Positions 32,317 through 41,967 are shown, counted from the stretch's first letter. The stretch is DNA of 64,000 nucleotides from Streptomyces sp. Root1304 (GCF_001426405.1 NZ_LMEP01000028.1:1-64000), one strand, 5' to 3'. Made by a program: numbers and translations. The notes: a model not told the origin generated them from the sequence alone.

Positions 32317-33762
32317 ATGGACATCCGGCTGAGCTCCGGGACCGGGCGCTGGGTCGTGTTCACGACCGTCCTGGGCTCCGGGATGGCGCTGCTCGACTCG
32401 ACCGTCGTCAATGTCGCCCTGCCGCACATCGGCGAGGACCTGGGCGCCGACCTCGCCGTGCTCCAGTGGACGGTCAACGCCTACATGCTGACCCTGGCCG
32501 GGCTGATCCTGCTCGGCGGGGCGCTCGGCGACCGCTTCGGGCGGCGCCGGGTCTTCGTGATCGGGGTGGTGTGGTTCGCGCTCGCCTCGCTGATGTGCGG
32601 ACTCGCCCCGAACGCCGGGGTCCTGATCGCCGCGCGCGCCTTCCAGGGCGTGGGCGGCGCGCTGCTCACCCCCGGTTCGCTGGCGTTGATCCAGGCGAGT
32701 TTCCACCGGGACGACCGGGCCAGGGCGGTCGGCCTGTGGTCCGGTTTCGGGGGTGTGGGGGCGGCGATCGGGCCGTTCGTGGGCGGCTGGCTGGTGGACG
32801 GTCCCGGCTGGCGGTGGGTGTTCCTGCTGAACGTGCCCCTCGCCGCCGTCTGCGTCCCCGTCGCCCTGCGGCACGTCCCGGAGTCGCGGGACGAGGCCGC
32901 GCACGGCCGGTTCGACGTGCTCGGCGCGGTCCTCGGCGCGTCGGCGCTCGCGCTCGTGACGTACGCGCTGATCGGCGCGGCCTGGTGGGCGGGGGTCGCC
33001 GGGGTGGCCGTCGGGGCCGCGTTCGTGCTGGTCGAGCGGCGGCGCGGGGAGGCGGCGATGGTGCCTCCGTCGATCTTCGCGTCCCGGATGTTCACGTCCG
33101 TCAACCTGGTCACCCTCTGTGTGTACGCGGCCTTCGGCGGCTTCTTCTTCCTGGCCGCCCTCCAGCTCCAGGTGGTGGCCGGCTACTCGGCGCTCGGTGC
33201 CGGTACGGCCCTGCTGCCGACGACCGTCCTGATGCTGCTGCTCTCGGCGCGGGCCGGGGAGCTGGGGGAGCGGATCGGGCCCCGCATCCCGCTCACGGTC
33301 GGGCCGCTGCTGTGCGCGGCCGGGATGCTGCTGATGCTGCGGGTCGGGGAGGACGCCTCGTACGTACGGGACGTGCTGCCCGCCCTGCTGGTGCTGGGGC
33401 TCGGCATGACGACGCTGGTCGCGCCGCTGACCGCGACGGTGCTCGCTTCGGTGGACGTGTCCCGGGCGGGCCTGGCGAGCGGGATCAACAACGCGGCGGC
33501 GCGGGCGGCCGGGCTGCTGGCGGTGGCCGCGCTGCCGCTGCTCGCCGGGATGGGGCCGGAGGCGTACCGCTCGGCGGAGGAGTTCGGGGCGACGTTCCGG
33601 CGGGCGATGCCGATGTGCGCGGGCATCCTGGTGGTGGGCGCGGTGGTGGCCTGGACGACGATGCGGGGCCCGGTGCGGGCGGACTGCCACCCGGAGTGCA
33701 AGGTCCACTGCGGGGTGTCGTCCCCGCCGCTCGACCCGGGGGAGCGGGACGCGGCGGCGTGA
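32317..33762 (+). CDS. MFS drug-efflux transporter (DHA2/EmrB-QacA type)
   Basis: 481 residues, about 14 predicted helices. Signature elements are LLDSTVVNVALP in helix 1 (motif D1), GDRFGRRRVFVIG in the 2-3 loop (motif A) and GLWSGFGGVGAAIGPFVGGW in helix 5 (motif C), all typical of proton-coupled exporters. ATG 32317 is the only start giving a complete first helix. The C-terminus carries an unusual Cys/His tail (DCHPECKVHCG) in about the last 25 residues. No regulator is adjacent, so the substrate is unknown. Confidence 0.9.
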   Translation: MDIRLSSGTGRWVVFTTVLGSGMALLDSTVVNVALPHIGEDLGADLAVLQWTVNAYMLTLAGLILLGGALGDRFGRRRVFVIGVVWFALASLMCGLAPNAGVLIAARAFQGVGGALLTPGSLALIQASFHRDDRARAVGLWSGFGGVGAAIGPFVGGWLVDGPGWRWVFLLNVPLAAVCVPVALRHVPESRDEAAHGRFDVLGAVLGASALALVTYALIGAAWWAGVAGVAVGAAFVLVERRRGEAAMVPPSIFASRMFTSVNLVTLCVYAAFGGFFFLAALQLQVVAGYSALGAGTALLPTTVLMLLLSARAGELGERIGPRIPLTVGPLLCAAGMLLMLRVGEDASYVRDVLPALLVLGLGMTTLVAPLTATVLASVDVSRAGLASGINNAAARAAGLLAVAALPLLAGMGPEAYRSAEEFGATFRRAMPMCAGILVVGAVVAWTTMRGPVRADCHPECKVHCGVSSPPLDPGERDAAA

Positions 33763-33845
33763 TCGGGGCTGCCCCCGGCCCGTGGCGGCGGGCTCGGCGG
33801 GGACGTGTCGGCCTTCCGGCCCCGCGTCTGAGGCAGACTGACCCC

Positions 33846-34259
33846 ATGGCCATCCACGAGAACCTCCTGGGGGGACCGGCCCCCACCCACCTGCCCGACG
33901 ATCCGGGTCCGCGCGAGCTGCTCGCGAACGGTACGGCTCCGGCGGACGTCGCCGCGAAGTACCCGACCTCCTCGCTCGCCTGGGCCCAGCTCGCCGACGA
34001 CGCGTACGAGCGCGGCTCGGTCGTCGAGTCGTACGCGTACGCCCGGACCGGCTACCACCGCGGCCTCGACGCGCTGCGCCGCAACGGCTGGAAGGGCCAC
34101 GGCCCGGTGCCGTGGGAGCACGAGCCGAACCGCGGCTTCCTGCGCGCGCTGCACTCGCTGGCCCGCGCGGCCGGCGAGATCGGCGAGAAGGAGGAGTACG
34201 AGCGCTGCACGACCTTCCTGCGCGACTCCTCGGAGACCGCGGCCGAAACCCTCGGCTGA
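33846..34259 (+). CDS. DUF3151-family protein
   Basis: 137-residue soluble helical protein conserved in actinobacteria. The whole length looks typical: LLGGPAPTHLPDDP at the front, YPTSSLAWAQLADDAYERG, VESYAYARTGYHRGLDALR and GWKGHGPVPWEHEPNRGFLR. TPR-like helix spacing is plausible. The role is unknown. It is followed by inverted repeats. Confidence 0.88.
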   Translation: MAIHENLLGGPAPTHLPDDPGPRELLANGTAPADVAAKYPTSSLAWAQLADDAYERGSVVESYAYARTGYHRGLDALRRNGWKGHGPVPWEHEPNRGFLRALHSLARAAGEIGEKEEYERCTTFLRDSSETAAETLG

Positions 34260-34359
34260 ACAGGCCGGACGAGCTCGGCCGAGCAGGCACGACCGCCTCG
34301 GCCGAGCAGGTACGACGGGTGACGCCGGGCCGGGAGTCCCCGGCCCGGCGTACCTGACA

Positions 34360-34407
34360 CTGTCCGGTTTTCCCCCTGCCCCCACGGACAGGGGGAAAAC
34401 CGGACAG
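34360..34407. terminator. Strong terminator after the DUF3151 gene
   Basis: Perfect 19-bp arms (34360-34378 and 34389-34407) around a 10-nt loop. A second GC hairpin (gccgggccggg...) lies just before it at 34324-34350, and two copies of ctcggccgagcagg precede both. Confidence 0.88.
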
Positions 34408-34538
34408 ACTCTCCGGCTCGTTCGAGCGTGTTCGAGACGGCCGGTACGATCCCCGGGACCAGCAGCACCGAAGACGCCGGTACCGAGGCCCCACTTCCTC
34501 TTCCCCCACCACCGGCCGACGCAGGGGAGAAGTCTGTC

Positions 34539-35417
34539 GTGGGCAAGCGTGCCTCTACCGCAGGACGGCGACGAACGCGGAGCCGGCGGCGGGGCAGAGA
34601 CAGACGCGGCCCCATAGCCCGGCTCGCCCTTCCCGTGCTGGTCCTGATGACGGTCGCGCTCGGCGCGGGCGCCGCCCTCGCCCACTACAACGGCCGGGCC
34701 CCGGACGGGACGGCCGCCCCGGCGCCCGCCACGACGGAGGCGACGACCGAGGCCGCCGCCCCGGCGCCCACGACGACCACGCCCACGCCGCCGCCGGTCA
34801 AGGCGAAGCCGAAACCGAAGCCGAAGCCCACCCCGAAGAAGACCACCGTGCCGCAGTCCGGCGCCGGGACCTTCACCACCGCGCAGGCCTCCGGTTCCCC
34901 GGTCGGCGACAGCGGGGTCCTGCGCCGCTACCGGGTCCAGGTCGAGGACGGCGTCGACCTGTCGGCGCGCGAGACGGCCGCCGAGATCCAGCAGATCCTG
35001 TCCCACCCGCGCGGCTGGGCCGCGCACGGCCGGGGCCGGTTCCAGCTGGTCTCGCAGAACGCCGACTTCGTCATCCGGATCGCCACCCCGGACACCGCCG
35101 ACACCCTCTGCGCGCGGCAGGGCCTCAACACCCACGGCGAGCTGAACTGCGAGACCTCCGACGGCGTCGTGGTGAACCTCAAGCGCTGGATGCTCGGCTC
35201 GCCCACCTTCGCGGGCACAGCCGCCGAGTACCGGCACCTGATCATCAACCACGAGGTGGGGCACGAGATCGGCATCCGGAAGCACATGGGCTGCCCGGGT
35301 CCGGGCAAGCTCGCGCCCGCGATGATGCAGCAGATCAAGGGTCTGAACGGATGCCGGTCGAACGCGTTTCCGTACAGCGAAGACGGGATCTACATCACCG
35401 GGCCGATCGTGTCATGA
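34539..35417 (+). CDS. DUF3152-family membrane-anchored metalloprotease-like protein
   Basis: 292 residues from GTG 34539, preceded by ggggagaag; the frame opens at 34428. A very basic cytoplasmic start (residues 1-25) and one transmembrane helix (LALPVLVLMTVALGAGAALA) are followed by a Thr/Pro/Lys-rich spacer (wall-spanning type) and an outside domain. That domain contains HEVGHEIGIRKH (about 247-258), a metzincin-like zinc motif with one extra residue before the third His, and a following Met-turn-like APAMMQQ. Four cysteines may form disulfides. A surface protease is the likely activity, but it is unproven for the family. Confidence 0.85.
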   Translation: MGKRASTAGRRRTRSRRRGRDRRGPIARLALPVLVLMTVALGAGAALAHYNGRAPDGTAAPAPATTEATTEAAAPAPTTTTPTPPPVKAKPKPKPKPTPKKTTVPQSGAGTFTTAQASGSPVGDSGVLRRYRVQVEDGVDLSARETAAEIQQILSHPRGWAAHGRGRFQLVSQNADFVIRIATPDTADTLCARQGLNTHGELNCETSDGVVVNLKRWMLGSPTFAGTAAEYRHLIINHEVGHEIGIRKHMGCPGPGKLAPAMMQQIKGLNGCRSNAFPYSEDGIYITGPIVS

Positions 35418-35541
35418 TGCGCTTGGGACGGCGAGCGACGGTGCACGCCTCCCGAGGGGACCGGGGCTCCCGTGCCGCACGCATCGAGGCGGACACGGTG
35501 GAGCAGACCGCTACCCGGTAGTACGCATCGAGGAGACAGAA

Positions 35542-36402
35542 ATGTCGTCCCTTCCCGCTTCTCCCGACCTCTCCGGAGCCGGCCAGGCCGTCGAGGCCCC
35601 GAACCTCGACTTCGCGGGCACCACGCCGTACGAGGACTACGTCCAGGCGGACGTCCTGACCCACCTCCAGCACCTCCGCTCGGACGACCCGGGCGAGATG
35701 GTCTTCCTGGTCACCACCCAGGTCATGGAGCTGTGGTTCACGGTCATCGTCCACGAGTGGGAGACCGCGAGCCGCGCCCTGCGCGAGGACCGCGTCCCCG
35801 TCGCCATGGACGCGCTCAAGCGCTCGGTCCGCCAGCTGGAGGCCCTCAACCACTCCTGGCGCCCGCTCGCGCAGCTCACCCCCGCCCAGTTCAACTCCTA
35901 CCGGGGCGCCCTGGGCGAGGGCTCCGGCTTCCAGTCCGCGATGTACCGGCGGATGGAGTTCCTGCTCGGCGACAAGGCCGCGTCCATGCTCGTCCCGCAC
36001 CGGGGCGCGCCCCGCGTCCACGCGGAGCTGGAGAAGGCGCTGCACGAGCCGAGCCTGTACGACGAGGTCCTCGGGCTGCTGGCCCGGCGCGGCCTGCCCG
36101 TCCCGGCCGCCGCCCTCGGCCGTGACCTGGCGCAGCGCTACGAGCCCTCCGCCGAGGTCGAGGCCGTCTGGGCCGGGATCTACGCGGAGGCCGACCAGAA
36201 CGGCGAGCTGGTCCGGCTCGGCGAGGCCCTGAGCGACGTCGCCGAACTCGTCTGGCGATGGCGCAACGACCACCTGGTGGCGACCCGGCGCGCGATGGGC
36301 GCGAAGACCGGCACCGGCGGTTCGGCGGGCGTGGCCTGGCTGGAGAAGCGGGCCCAGAAGAACGTGTTCCCCGAGCTGTGGACGGCGCGCAGCCATGTCT
36401 GA
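35542..36402 (+). CDS. kynA: Tryptophan 2,3-dioxygenase
   Basis: Haem enzyme opening the indole ring of L-Trp to N-formylkynurenine. 286 residues, ribosome site aggaga. Conserved stretches are TPYEDYVQADVLTHLQ (about 29-44), FLVTTQVMELWFTVIVHEW with the substrate-side residues, FQSAMYRRMEFLLGDK, and the substrate loop TGTGGSAGVAWLEK (about 257-270). First gene of a three-gene tryptophan catabolic operon; its end overlaps kynU by 8 bp. Confidence 0.96.
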   Translation: MSSLPASPDLSGAGQAVEAPNLDFAGTTPYEDYVQADVLTHLQHLRSDDPGEMVFLVTTQVMELWFTVIVHEWETASRALREDRVPVAMDALKRSVRQLEALNHSWRPLAQLTPAQFNSYRGALGEGSGFQSAMYRRMEFLLGDKAASMLVPHRGAPRVHAELEKALHEPSLYDEVLGLLARRGLPVPAAALGRDLAQRYEPSAEVEAVWAGIYAEADQNGELVRLGEALSDVAELVWRWRNDHLVATRRAMGAKTGTGGSAGVAWLEKRAQKNVFPELWTARSHV

Positions 36403-37597
36403 GCCGTACGAGAAGAGGGCCGCGGGCCTCGACGCCGCCGACGCCCTGGCCGGGCACCGGAAGAAGTTCGCCCTCGACGAGGGGACCGTCTACCTCGACG
36501 GCAACTCGCTGGGCGCGCTGCCCGCGCACGTCCCGGCCCGGATGGCCGACGTCATCACCCGCGAGTGGGGCGAGCTGCGCATCCGCTCCTGGGGCGAGTC
36601 GGGCTGGTGGACCGCGCCCGAGCGGATCGGCGACCGGATCGCGCCGATCGTCGGCGCCGCCCCCGGGCAGGTCGTCGTCGGCGACTCGACGAGCGTGAAC
36701 GTCTTCAAGGCGGTCGTCGCGGCGGCCCGGCTGAGCGGTGACGACAGGGACGAGATCCTCGTCGACGCGACGACCTTTCCCACGGACGGGTACATCGCGC
36801 GGTCCGCGGCGCGGATGACGGGTCACCGGATCGTGCCCTGCGACCCGGCCGGCATGGCGGACGCGGTGAGCGGCCGCACGGCCGCCGCGCTCGTCAACCA
36901 CGTCGACTACCGCAGCGGCCGGCTCCAGGACCTGCCCGGCATCACCGCCGCCCTCCACGGGGCGGGCGCGCTGGCCGTCTGGGACCTGTGCCACAGCGCG
37001 GGCGCGCTGCCCGTCGGGCTCGACGCGCACGGGGTCGACCTGGCCGTCGGCTGCACCTACAAGTACCTGAACGGCGGGCCCGGTTCGCCCGCGTACCTGT
37101 ACGTCGCCGAGCGTCACCAGGCCGCCTTCGACTCGCCGCTGCCGGGCTGGAACTCGCACGCCGACCCGTTCGCGATGACCCCCGGGTACGAGGCCGCCGC
37201 GGGCGCCGTGCGCGGCCGGGTCGGCACCCCCGACATCCTCTCCATGCTGGCGCTCGAAGCGGCGCTCGACGTGTGGGACGGGGTCGCGATCGAGGACGTG
37301 CGGGCGAAGTCGCTGGCGCTGACGGACTTCTTCCTGGAGTGCGTCGGGGCGTACGTCCCCGAGGGCCTGGTCACCTCCGTGACCCCCGGGGAGCACGGCG
37401 AGCGCGGCAGCCAGGTCGCGCTGCGCTGCGAGGACGCGCCCGCCGTGATGGCCGAACTGATCGAGCGCGGGGTCGTCGGTGACCTGCGCCGTCCGGACAT
37501 CCTGCGGTTCGGTTTCACCCCGCTGTACGTGGGCTTCGCGGACGCGGAGCGGGCGGCCAGGGTCCTCGCGGACGTCCTGGCCGGCACCGGGAAGTAG
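36395..37597 (+). CDS. kynU: Kynureninase
   Basis: PLP enzyme that splits kynurenine to anthranilate and alanine. 400 residues. Visible: YLDGNSLGALPAHVPARM at the start, VVVGDSTSVNVFKAVVAAAR (cofactor loop), WDLCHSAGALPVGLDAHGVD, and the PLP-lysine motif CTYKYLNGGPGSPAYLYV near 225. Coupled to kynA by overlap. Together with the next gene it gives a complete route from tryptophan to anthranilate. Confidence 0.96.
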   Translation: MSEPYEKRAAGLDAADALAGHRKKFALDEGTVYLDGNSLGALPAHVPARMADVITREWGELRIRSWGESGWWTAPERIGDRIAPIVGAAPGQVVVGDSTSVNVFKAVVAAARLSGDDRDEILVDATTFPTDGYIARSAARMTGHRIVPCDPAGMADAVSGRTAAALVNHVDYRSGRLQDLPGITAALHGAGALAVWDLCHSAGALPVGLDAHGVDLAVGCTYKYLNGGPGSPAYLYVAERHQAAFDSPLPGWNSHADPFAMTPGYEAAAGAVRGRVGTPDILSMLALEAALDVWDGVAIEDVRAKSLALTDFFLECVGAYVPEGLVTSVTPGEHGERGSQVALRCEDAPAVMAELIERGVVGDLRRPDILRFGFTPLYVGFADAERAARVLADVLAGTGK

Positions 37598-37691
37598 GTC
37601 GGATGATCGCCTGATCTGCGGGGGCTCCGGTGCTGGTACCGTCCCCGCAGGTCAGGCCAATTCGGCCGCCTACCCGAGAGGTTGGAACAGC

Positions 37692-38561
37692 ATGCCGGAC
37701 CCCGCCGCGCGCGCAGCCGCCGAAGAGGCGTCCGCCTTCTCGCACCCGGCCGTCGCCCCGGACGCCACCGCCGCGTACGGCGACCACCCGGACCAGGTGA
37801 TCGACTTCTACGCCCCGCGCGACGGCCGCACCCGGGCGCCGCTCGTCGTCGCCCTGCACGGCGGTGCCTGGCGTGCCCCGTACGACCGTGTGCACCTCAC
37901 CCCCTTCGTGGACTTCCTGGCCCGCCGGGGCTTCGCCGTGGCCAGCGTCGAGTACCGGCGCGGCAGCGACATCCCCCGGCAGGGTGGTGCCGCCCCCGTC
38001 GCCGGGCGCTGGCCGGAGACCTTCGACGACGTGGCCGCCGCCCTCGACGCCCTGCCGGAGCTGGCCACCGCGCACCTGCCCTCGGCCGACACCGGAAAGA
38101 TCGTGCTCACCGGCCACTCGGCGGGCGGCACGCTCGCCCTGTGGGCCGCCGCCCGGCACGTCCTGCCGGCCGGCTCCCCCTGGCGGCTGCCCGCCGCGCC
38201 CGCGCTGCGCGGGGTCGTCGCGCTCGCCCCGATCGCCCACTTCGACCGGGCGGTCGAGCTGGGGGTGTGCGGCGACGCCGTCACCGAACTCCTCGGCGGC
38301 CCGGTCGCGTACGGGGAACGGGCGGCCTCCACCGATCCGTCGGCGCTGCTGCCGACGGGGATCGCGACCACCGTCGTGCAGGGTCGCGAGGACGTCGACG
38401 TGCCGTACGCGGTCGCCGAGGCGTACGCGGACGCCGCGGCGAAGGCCGGCGAGGAGGTCGGCTTCACCCTCCTCGCCGGCGTCGGCCACTTCCCCCTGAT
38501 CGACCCGGCGGCGGACGCGTGCGCGGTGGTCGCGGAGGAACTCGCCCAGCTGGCCTTCTAG
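37692..38561 (+). CDS. Alpha/beta hydrolase, probable kynurenine formamidase
   Basis: 289-residue hydrolase with HGGAWRAPYD (oxyanion HGGxW motif, about 57-66), the nucleophile GHSAGGTLAL (about 140-149), a later Asp in GREDVDVPYA and the catalytic His in GVGHFPLIDP. The HGGxW/GHSAGG arrangement is that of arylformamidases and hormone-sensitive-lipase-like esterases. Position 94 bp after kynU fills the missing step, hydrolysis of N-formylkynurenine, so kynurenine formamidase is the best call, though no sequence test separates it from other esterases. Confidence 0.82.
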   Translation: MPDPAARAAAEEASAFSHPAVAPDATAAYGDHPDQVIDFYAPRDGRTRAPLVVALHGGAWRAPYDRVHLTPFVDFLARRGFAVASVEYRRGSDIPRQGGAAPVAGRWPETFDDVAAALDALPELATAHLPSADTGKIVLTGHSAGGTLALWAAARHVLPAGSPWRLPAAPALRGVVALAPIAHFDRAVELGVCGDAVTELLGGPVAYGERAASTDPSALLPTGIATTVVQGREDVDVPYAVAEAYADAAAKAGEEVGFTLLAGVGHFPLIDPAADACAVVAEELAQLAF

Positions 38562-38658
38562 TCCGCGCGCCGGGCCTTCCTAGTACTCAGGGGGGACGGT
38601 CCAGGATCCGCATCCAGCGGGACGACCGGGCGGTGCGGGCCCCCGTACGGTGGTCCGC

Positions 38659-39972
38659 GTGACGCAGACACAGACCCCCGAGACGAGCCGCAGCCCCGAG
38701 TTCCGCCTGGTGCAGGCGGCGCTCGGGGGGCTGCGACAGGAACTCTTCCACGACGCCCTTGCCTACCGGCCGCTGCCGCGCATGGATGTGAACAGCGGGC
38801 CGACCCGCTTCCTGCCGGAGCGGATACGGACCTACACCGGCCTGCTCCCGCACGCGGCCGTGGCGTTCTGCGCCGTGATCGTCTTTGCCATGGGGTACGA
38901 CCGGATCTACTACGCCTTCGGCCTGCTGGCGTTCGCGACCTCGATCGCGCCGGCCGCGATCGTGCTGCTCACCCTGGTCCGGCCGATCCTCGCCTTCTGG
39001 GCATCGCTCATGAGCGCCCCCTTCGTCGGGTACCTCGCGGGCTACGAGGGCGGCTGGCCCTGGGCGGCGAACTCGCTCGCTGCCCATCTGGTGGTCCTCG
39101 CTGTCGTCGCCGCCCGCTCCCGTCCTCGTACGGCTGTGTGGATGTGGCTGGTGACGGGGGCCTACTGCCTCTTCGCCGAGATGTTCCTCGGGGTTGGCCG
39201 CAGTTCCGACTCGGTGCCGCTGCTGTTCATCGCCGCGCTGGTCCTGCTGACCGTCACCGTCTTCCAGGTCCGCCGCCAGGCGACCCGCGAGGTCACCGCC
39301 CAGCAGACCGTCACCGCGCAGGAGCGCTCCAAGCGGACCCTCCTGGAGGAGCGGACCACCATCGCCCGCGAGCTGCACGACGTCGTCGCCCACCACATGT
39401 CGGTGGTCGCGATCCAGGCGGAGGCCGCCCCGTACCGGGTCGAGAACCCGCCGCCGGAGCTGGAGCAGGCCTTCCTCACCATCCGCGAGAACGCCGTCGC
39501 CGCGCTCACCGAGCTGCGCCGCATCCTCGGAGTCGTACGCGCCGAGGACTACGAGGCCCCCGACGCCCCGCAGCCGACCCTGGCCGATCTGGACACGCTG
39601 GTCGGGAACGTCGCCGACGCCGGGCTCGTCGTCGAGAAGACGGTGACCGGCGCGGTGCGGGAACTGCCGCAGGGCGTGGAACTGTCGGCGTACCGGATCG
39701 TCCAGGAGGCCCTGTCGAACGTGCTGCGGCACGCGCCGGGCGCGGCGGCGAAGGTCGAGGTCAGCTATGTCCTCGGCGGGCTGGGCCTGCGGATCGCGAA
39801 CGGTCCCGCGCGCGGTCTGGTCAAGCCCTCACCGGGCGCGGGGCACGGCATCACCGGCATGCGGGAGCGTGTGACGATGCTCGGCGGGGAGATGACGGCC
39901 GAGGCCACCGAGGACGGTGGCTACGAGGTGACGGCCTTCGTCCCCGTGAGCCGTGAGGAGGCCGAGCTGTGA
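38659..39972 (+). CDS. Two-component sensor histidine kinase (NarL-partner type)
   Basis: 437 residues. The N-terminal half has five or six membrane helices (about 60-210). The HisKA_3 dimerisation domain carries the phosphorylation site in ERTTIARELHDVVAHHMSVV (about 232-251). The ATPase part has the N-box-like SAYRIVQEALSNVLRHA and the G-box GHGITGMRERV. GTG 38659 was chosen over GTG 38650, which is three codons earlier with no clear ribosome site. It overlaps its response regulator by 4 bp (GTGA). The signal is unknown. Confidence 0.93.
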   Translation: MTQTQTPETSRSPEFRLVQAALGGLRQELFHDALAYRPLPRMDVNSGPTRFLPERIRTYTGLLPHAAVAFCAVIVFAMGYDRIYYAFGLLAFATSIAPAAIVLLTLVRPILAFWASLMSAPFVGYLAGYEGGWPWAANSLAAHLVVLAVVAARSRPRTAVWMWLVTGAYCLFAEMFLGVGRSSDSVPLLFIAALVLLTVTVFQVRRQATREVTAQQTVTAQERSKRTLLEERTTIARELHDVVAHHMSVVAIQAEAAPYRVENPPPELEQAFLTIRENAVAALTELRRILGVVRAEDYEAPDAPQPTLADLDTLVGNVADAGLVVEKTVTGAVRELPQGVELSAYRIVQEALSNVLRHAPGAAAKVEVSYVLGGLGLRIANGPARGLVKPSPGAGHGITGMRERVTMLGGEMTAEATEDGGYEVTAFVPVSREEAEL

Positions 39973-40631
39973 TCCGCGTACTGATCGTCGACGACCAGGT
40001 GATGGTCCGCGAGGGCTTCTCGGTGCTGCTCGGCGCGATGCCGGACATCGAGGTCGTCGGCGAGGCCGTCAACGGCCGGGAGGCGATCTCCCAGGTCGCG
40101 GCCCTCCACCCGGACGTGGTCCTGATGGACATCCGGATGCCCGAGCTGAACGGCATCGACGCCACGCGGGAGATCGTCGCCGCCGACGCGGACGCGAAGG
40201 TGCTCGTGCTGACCACCTTCGACCTGGACGAGTACGTGTACCAGGCGCTGCGCGCGGGGGCCTCCGGTTTCCTGCTGAAGGACGCGTCGGCGCGGCAGCT
40301 CGCGGACGGGGTGCGGGTGGTCGCGGCGGGCGAGGCGCTGCTCGCGCCGACCGTCACGAAGCGGCTGATCACGGAGTTCGCGAAGGCGCCGGGGAACTCC
40401 CCGCGTCCGCCGGCGATGGCGCGGATCGGGGAGCTGACGGAGCGGGAGACGGAGGTCCTGGTGCTCATCGCGCAGGGCCTGTCGAACGCCGAGATCGCCG
40501 ACCATCTGGTCGTCGCGGAGTCGACGATCAAGACCCATGTGAGCCGGGTCCTGGTGAAGCTGGGGCTGCGGGACCGCACGCAGGCGGCGGTGTTCGCGTA
40601 CGAGGCGGGGCTGGTGCGGGTCGGCGGCTGA
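39969..40631 (+). CDS. NarL/FixJ-family response regulator
   Basis: 220 residues. The receiver domain has the acidic pocket in LIVDDQ (about 5-10), the phospho-acceptor Asp in DVVLMDIRMPE (about 54), Thr in VLVLTTFD and Lys in GFLLKDAS. The C-terminal LuxR helix-turn-helix is ELTERETEVLVLIAQGLSNA followed by STIKTHVSRVLVKL. Translationally coupled to the kinase. It should activate or repress genes near 38.6-41.9 kb or elsewhere; no site was recognised. Confidence 0.95.
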   Translation: MIRVLIVDDQVMVREGFSVLLGAMPDIEVVGEAVNGREAISQVAALHPDVVLMDIRMPELNGIDATREIVAADADAKVLVLTTFDLDEYVYQALRAGASGFLLKDASARQLADGVRVVAAGEALLAPTVTKRLITEFAKAPGNSPRPPAMARIGELTERETEVLVLIAQGLSNAEIADHLVVAESTIKTHVSRVLVKLGLRDRTQAAVFAYEAGLVRVGG

Positions 40632-40714
40632 GCGCCGACGGGAAGGCCGGGGCGCCGACCGGGGGCCGGGCGTCGGCCGGGGCCGGGGTGCGGGTCCGGG
40701 GGTAGCGTCGGTCC

Positions 40715-41911
40715 ATGGACGCTGTTGACGCTGCATACGACCCCTGGTCCCCGGAGTTCGTCGCCGATCCGTACCCCGCCTACGCCGCGCTGCGGGCGGC
40801 CGGCCGCGCCCACTGGCACGGGCCCACCCGGCAGTGGCTGATCCCGCATCACGAGGACGTGTCCGCGCTGCTGCGGGACCGGCGGCTGGGGCGTACGTAC
40901 ACCCATCGCTTCAGCCACGAGGAGTTCGGGCGGGAGGCGCCGGACGCCGCGTACGAGCCCTTCCACACGCTCAACGACCACGGGCTGCTGGATCTGGAGG
41001 GCGCCGACCACGGCCGGATCCGGCGGCTGGTGTCGAAGGCGTTCACCCCGAGGACGGTGGAGAACCTGGCGCCGACGGTACGGCGGCTGGCCGCCGAGCT
41101 GGTCGGTGGTCTGGTCGCGGCGGGCGGTGGCGACCTCCAGGCGATGGTCGCGGAGCCGCTGCCGGTCGCGGTGATCGCGGAGATGCTGGGGGTCCCCGAG
41201 GACGACGAGGAGCGGGGGCGGCTGCGGCCCTGGTCGGCGGCGATCTGCGGGATGTTCGAGCTGAACCCCTCGGAGGAGACGGCCCGGCGGGCGGTCGAGG
41301 CCTCCATCGAGTTCTCCGACTACCTCCGGGAGCTGATCGCGCGGCGGCGCCGGGAACCCGGCGACGACCTGATCTCGTCCCTGATCGCGGTGGAGGGGCT
41401 GACCGACCAGGAGATGATCTCCACCTGCGTCCTCCTCCTGAACGCGGGTCACGAGGCCACTGTGAACACCACGGTCAACGGCTGGTGGACGCTGCTCAGG
41501 GAGGGTGTCCGTCCGGAACCCGAAAAGTTGTCCACAGCTGTGGAAGAACTTCTGCGGTACGACACCCCGCTCCAGATGTTCGAGCGCTGGGTCCTCGACG
41601 ACATCGAGGTCGGCGGCGTCGTGCTCCCGCGCGGCTCCGAGGTCGCGCTGCTCTTCGGCTCCGCCAACCGGGACCCGGCCCGCTTCGGCCCGACCGCCGA
41701 CACCCTCGACCTCACCCGCGAGGACAACCCGCACGTCACCTTCGGCGCGGGTATCCACTACTGCCTCGGCGCCCCGCTGGCCCGCCTCGAACTGACGGCG
41801 GTCTTCGCGGAGTTGCTCCACCGGGCGCCGGACCTCCGGCTGGTGGCGGAGCCGGTACGGAAACCGGGGTACGTGATCCGGGGCTTCGAGGCGCTGTGGG
41901 TGGAGGTCTGA
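40715..41911 (+). CDS. Cytochrome P450 (CYP)
   Basis: 398-residue soluble monooxygenase of bacterial class I size. I-helix LLLNAGHEATVNTTVNGW (about 238-255; the acid-Thr pair is AGHEAT), K-helix ExxR in VEELLRYD, and haem loop FGAGIHYCLGAPLARLE with the ligand Cys near 353. It needs a ferredoxin and reductase; none are adjacent. Substrate unknown. It lies downstream of the two-component pair with its own short spacer. Confidence 0.95.
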   Translation: MDAVDAAYDPWSPEFVADPYPAYAALRAAGRAHWHGPTRQWLIPHHEDVSALLRDRRLGRTYTHRFSHEEFGREAPDAAYEPFHTLNDHGLLDLEGADHGRIRRLVSKAFTPRTVENLAPTVRRLAAELVGGLVAAGGGDLQAMVAEPLPVAVIAEMLGVPEDDEERGRLRPWSAAICGMFELNPSEETARRAVEASIEFSDYLRELIARRRREPGDDLISSLIAVEGLTDQEMISTCVLLLNAGHEATVNTTVNGWWTLLREGVRPEPEKLSTAVEELLRYDTPLQMFERWVLDDIEVGGVVLPRGSEVALLFGSANRDPARFGPTADTLDLTREDNPHVTFGAGIHYCLGAPLARLELTAVFAELLHRAPDLRLVAEPVRKPGYVIRGFEALWVEV

Positions 41912-41967
41912 GGCACTGAGGGGCGCGCACCGGTCCGGGTCGCCGGACTCGGGCCGCCGGGCCCGGT

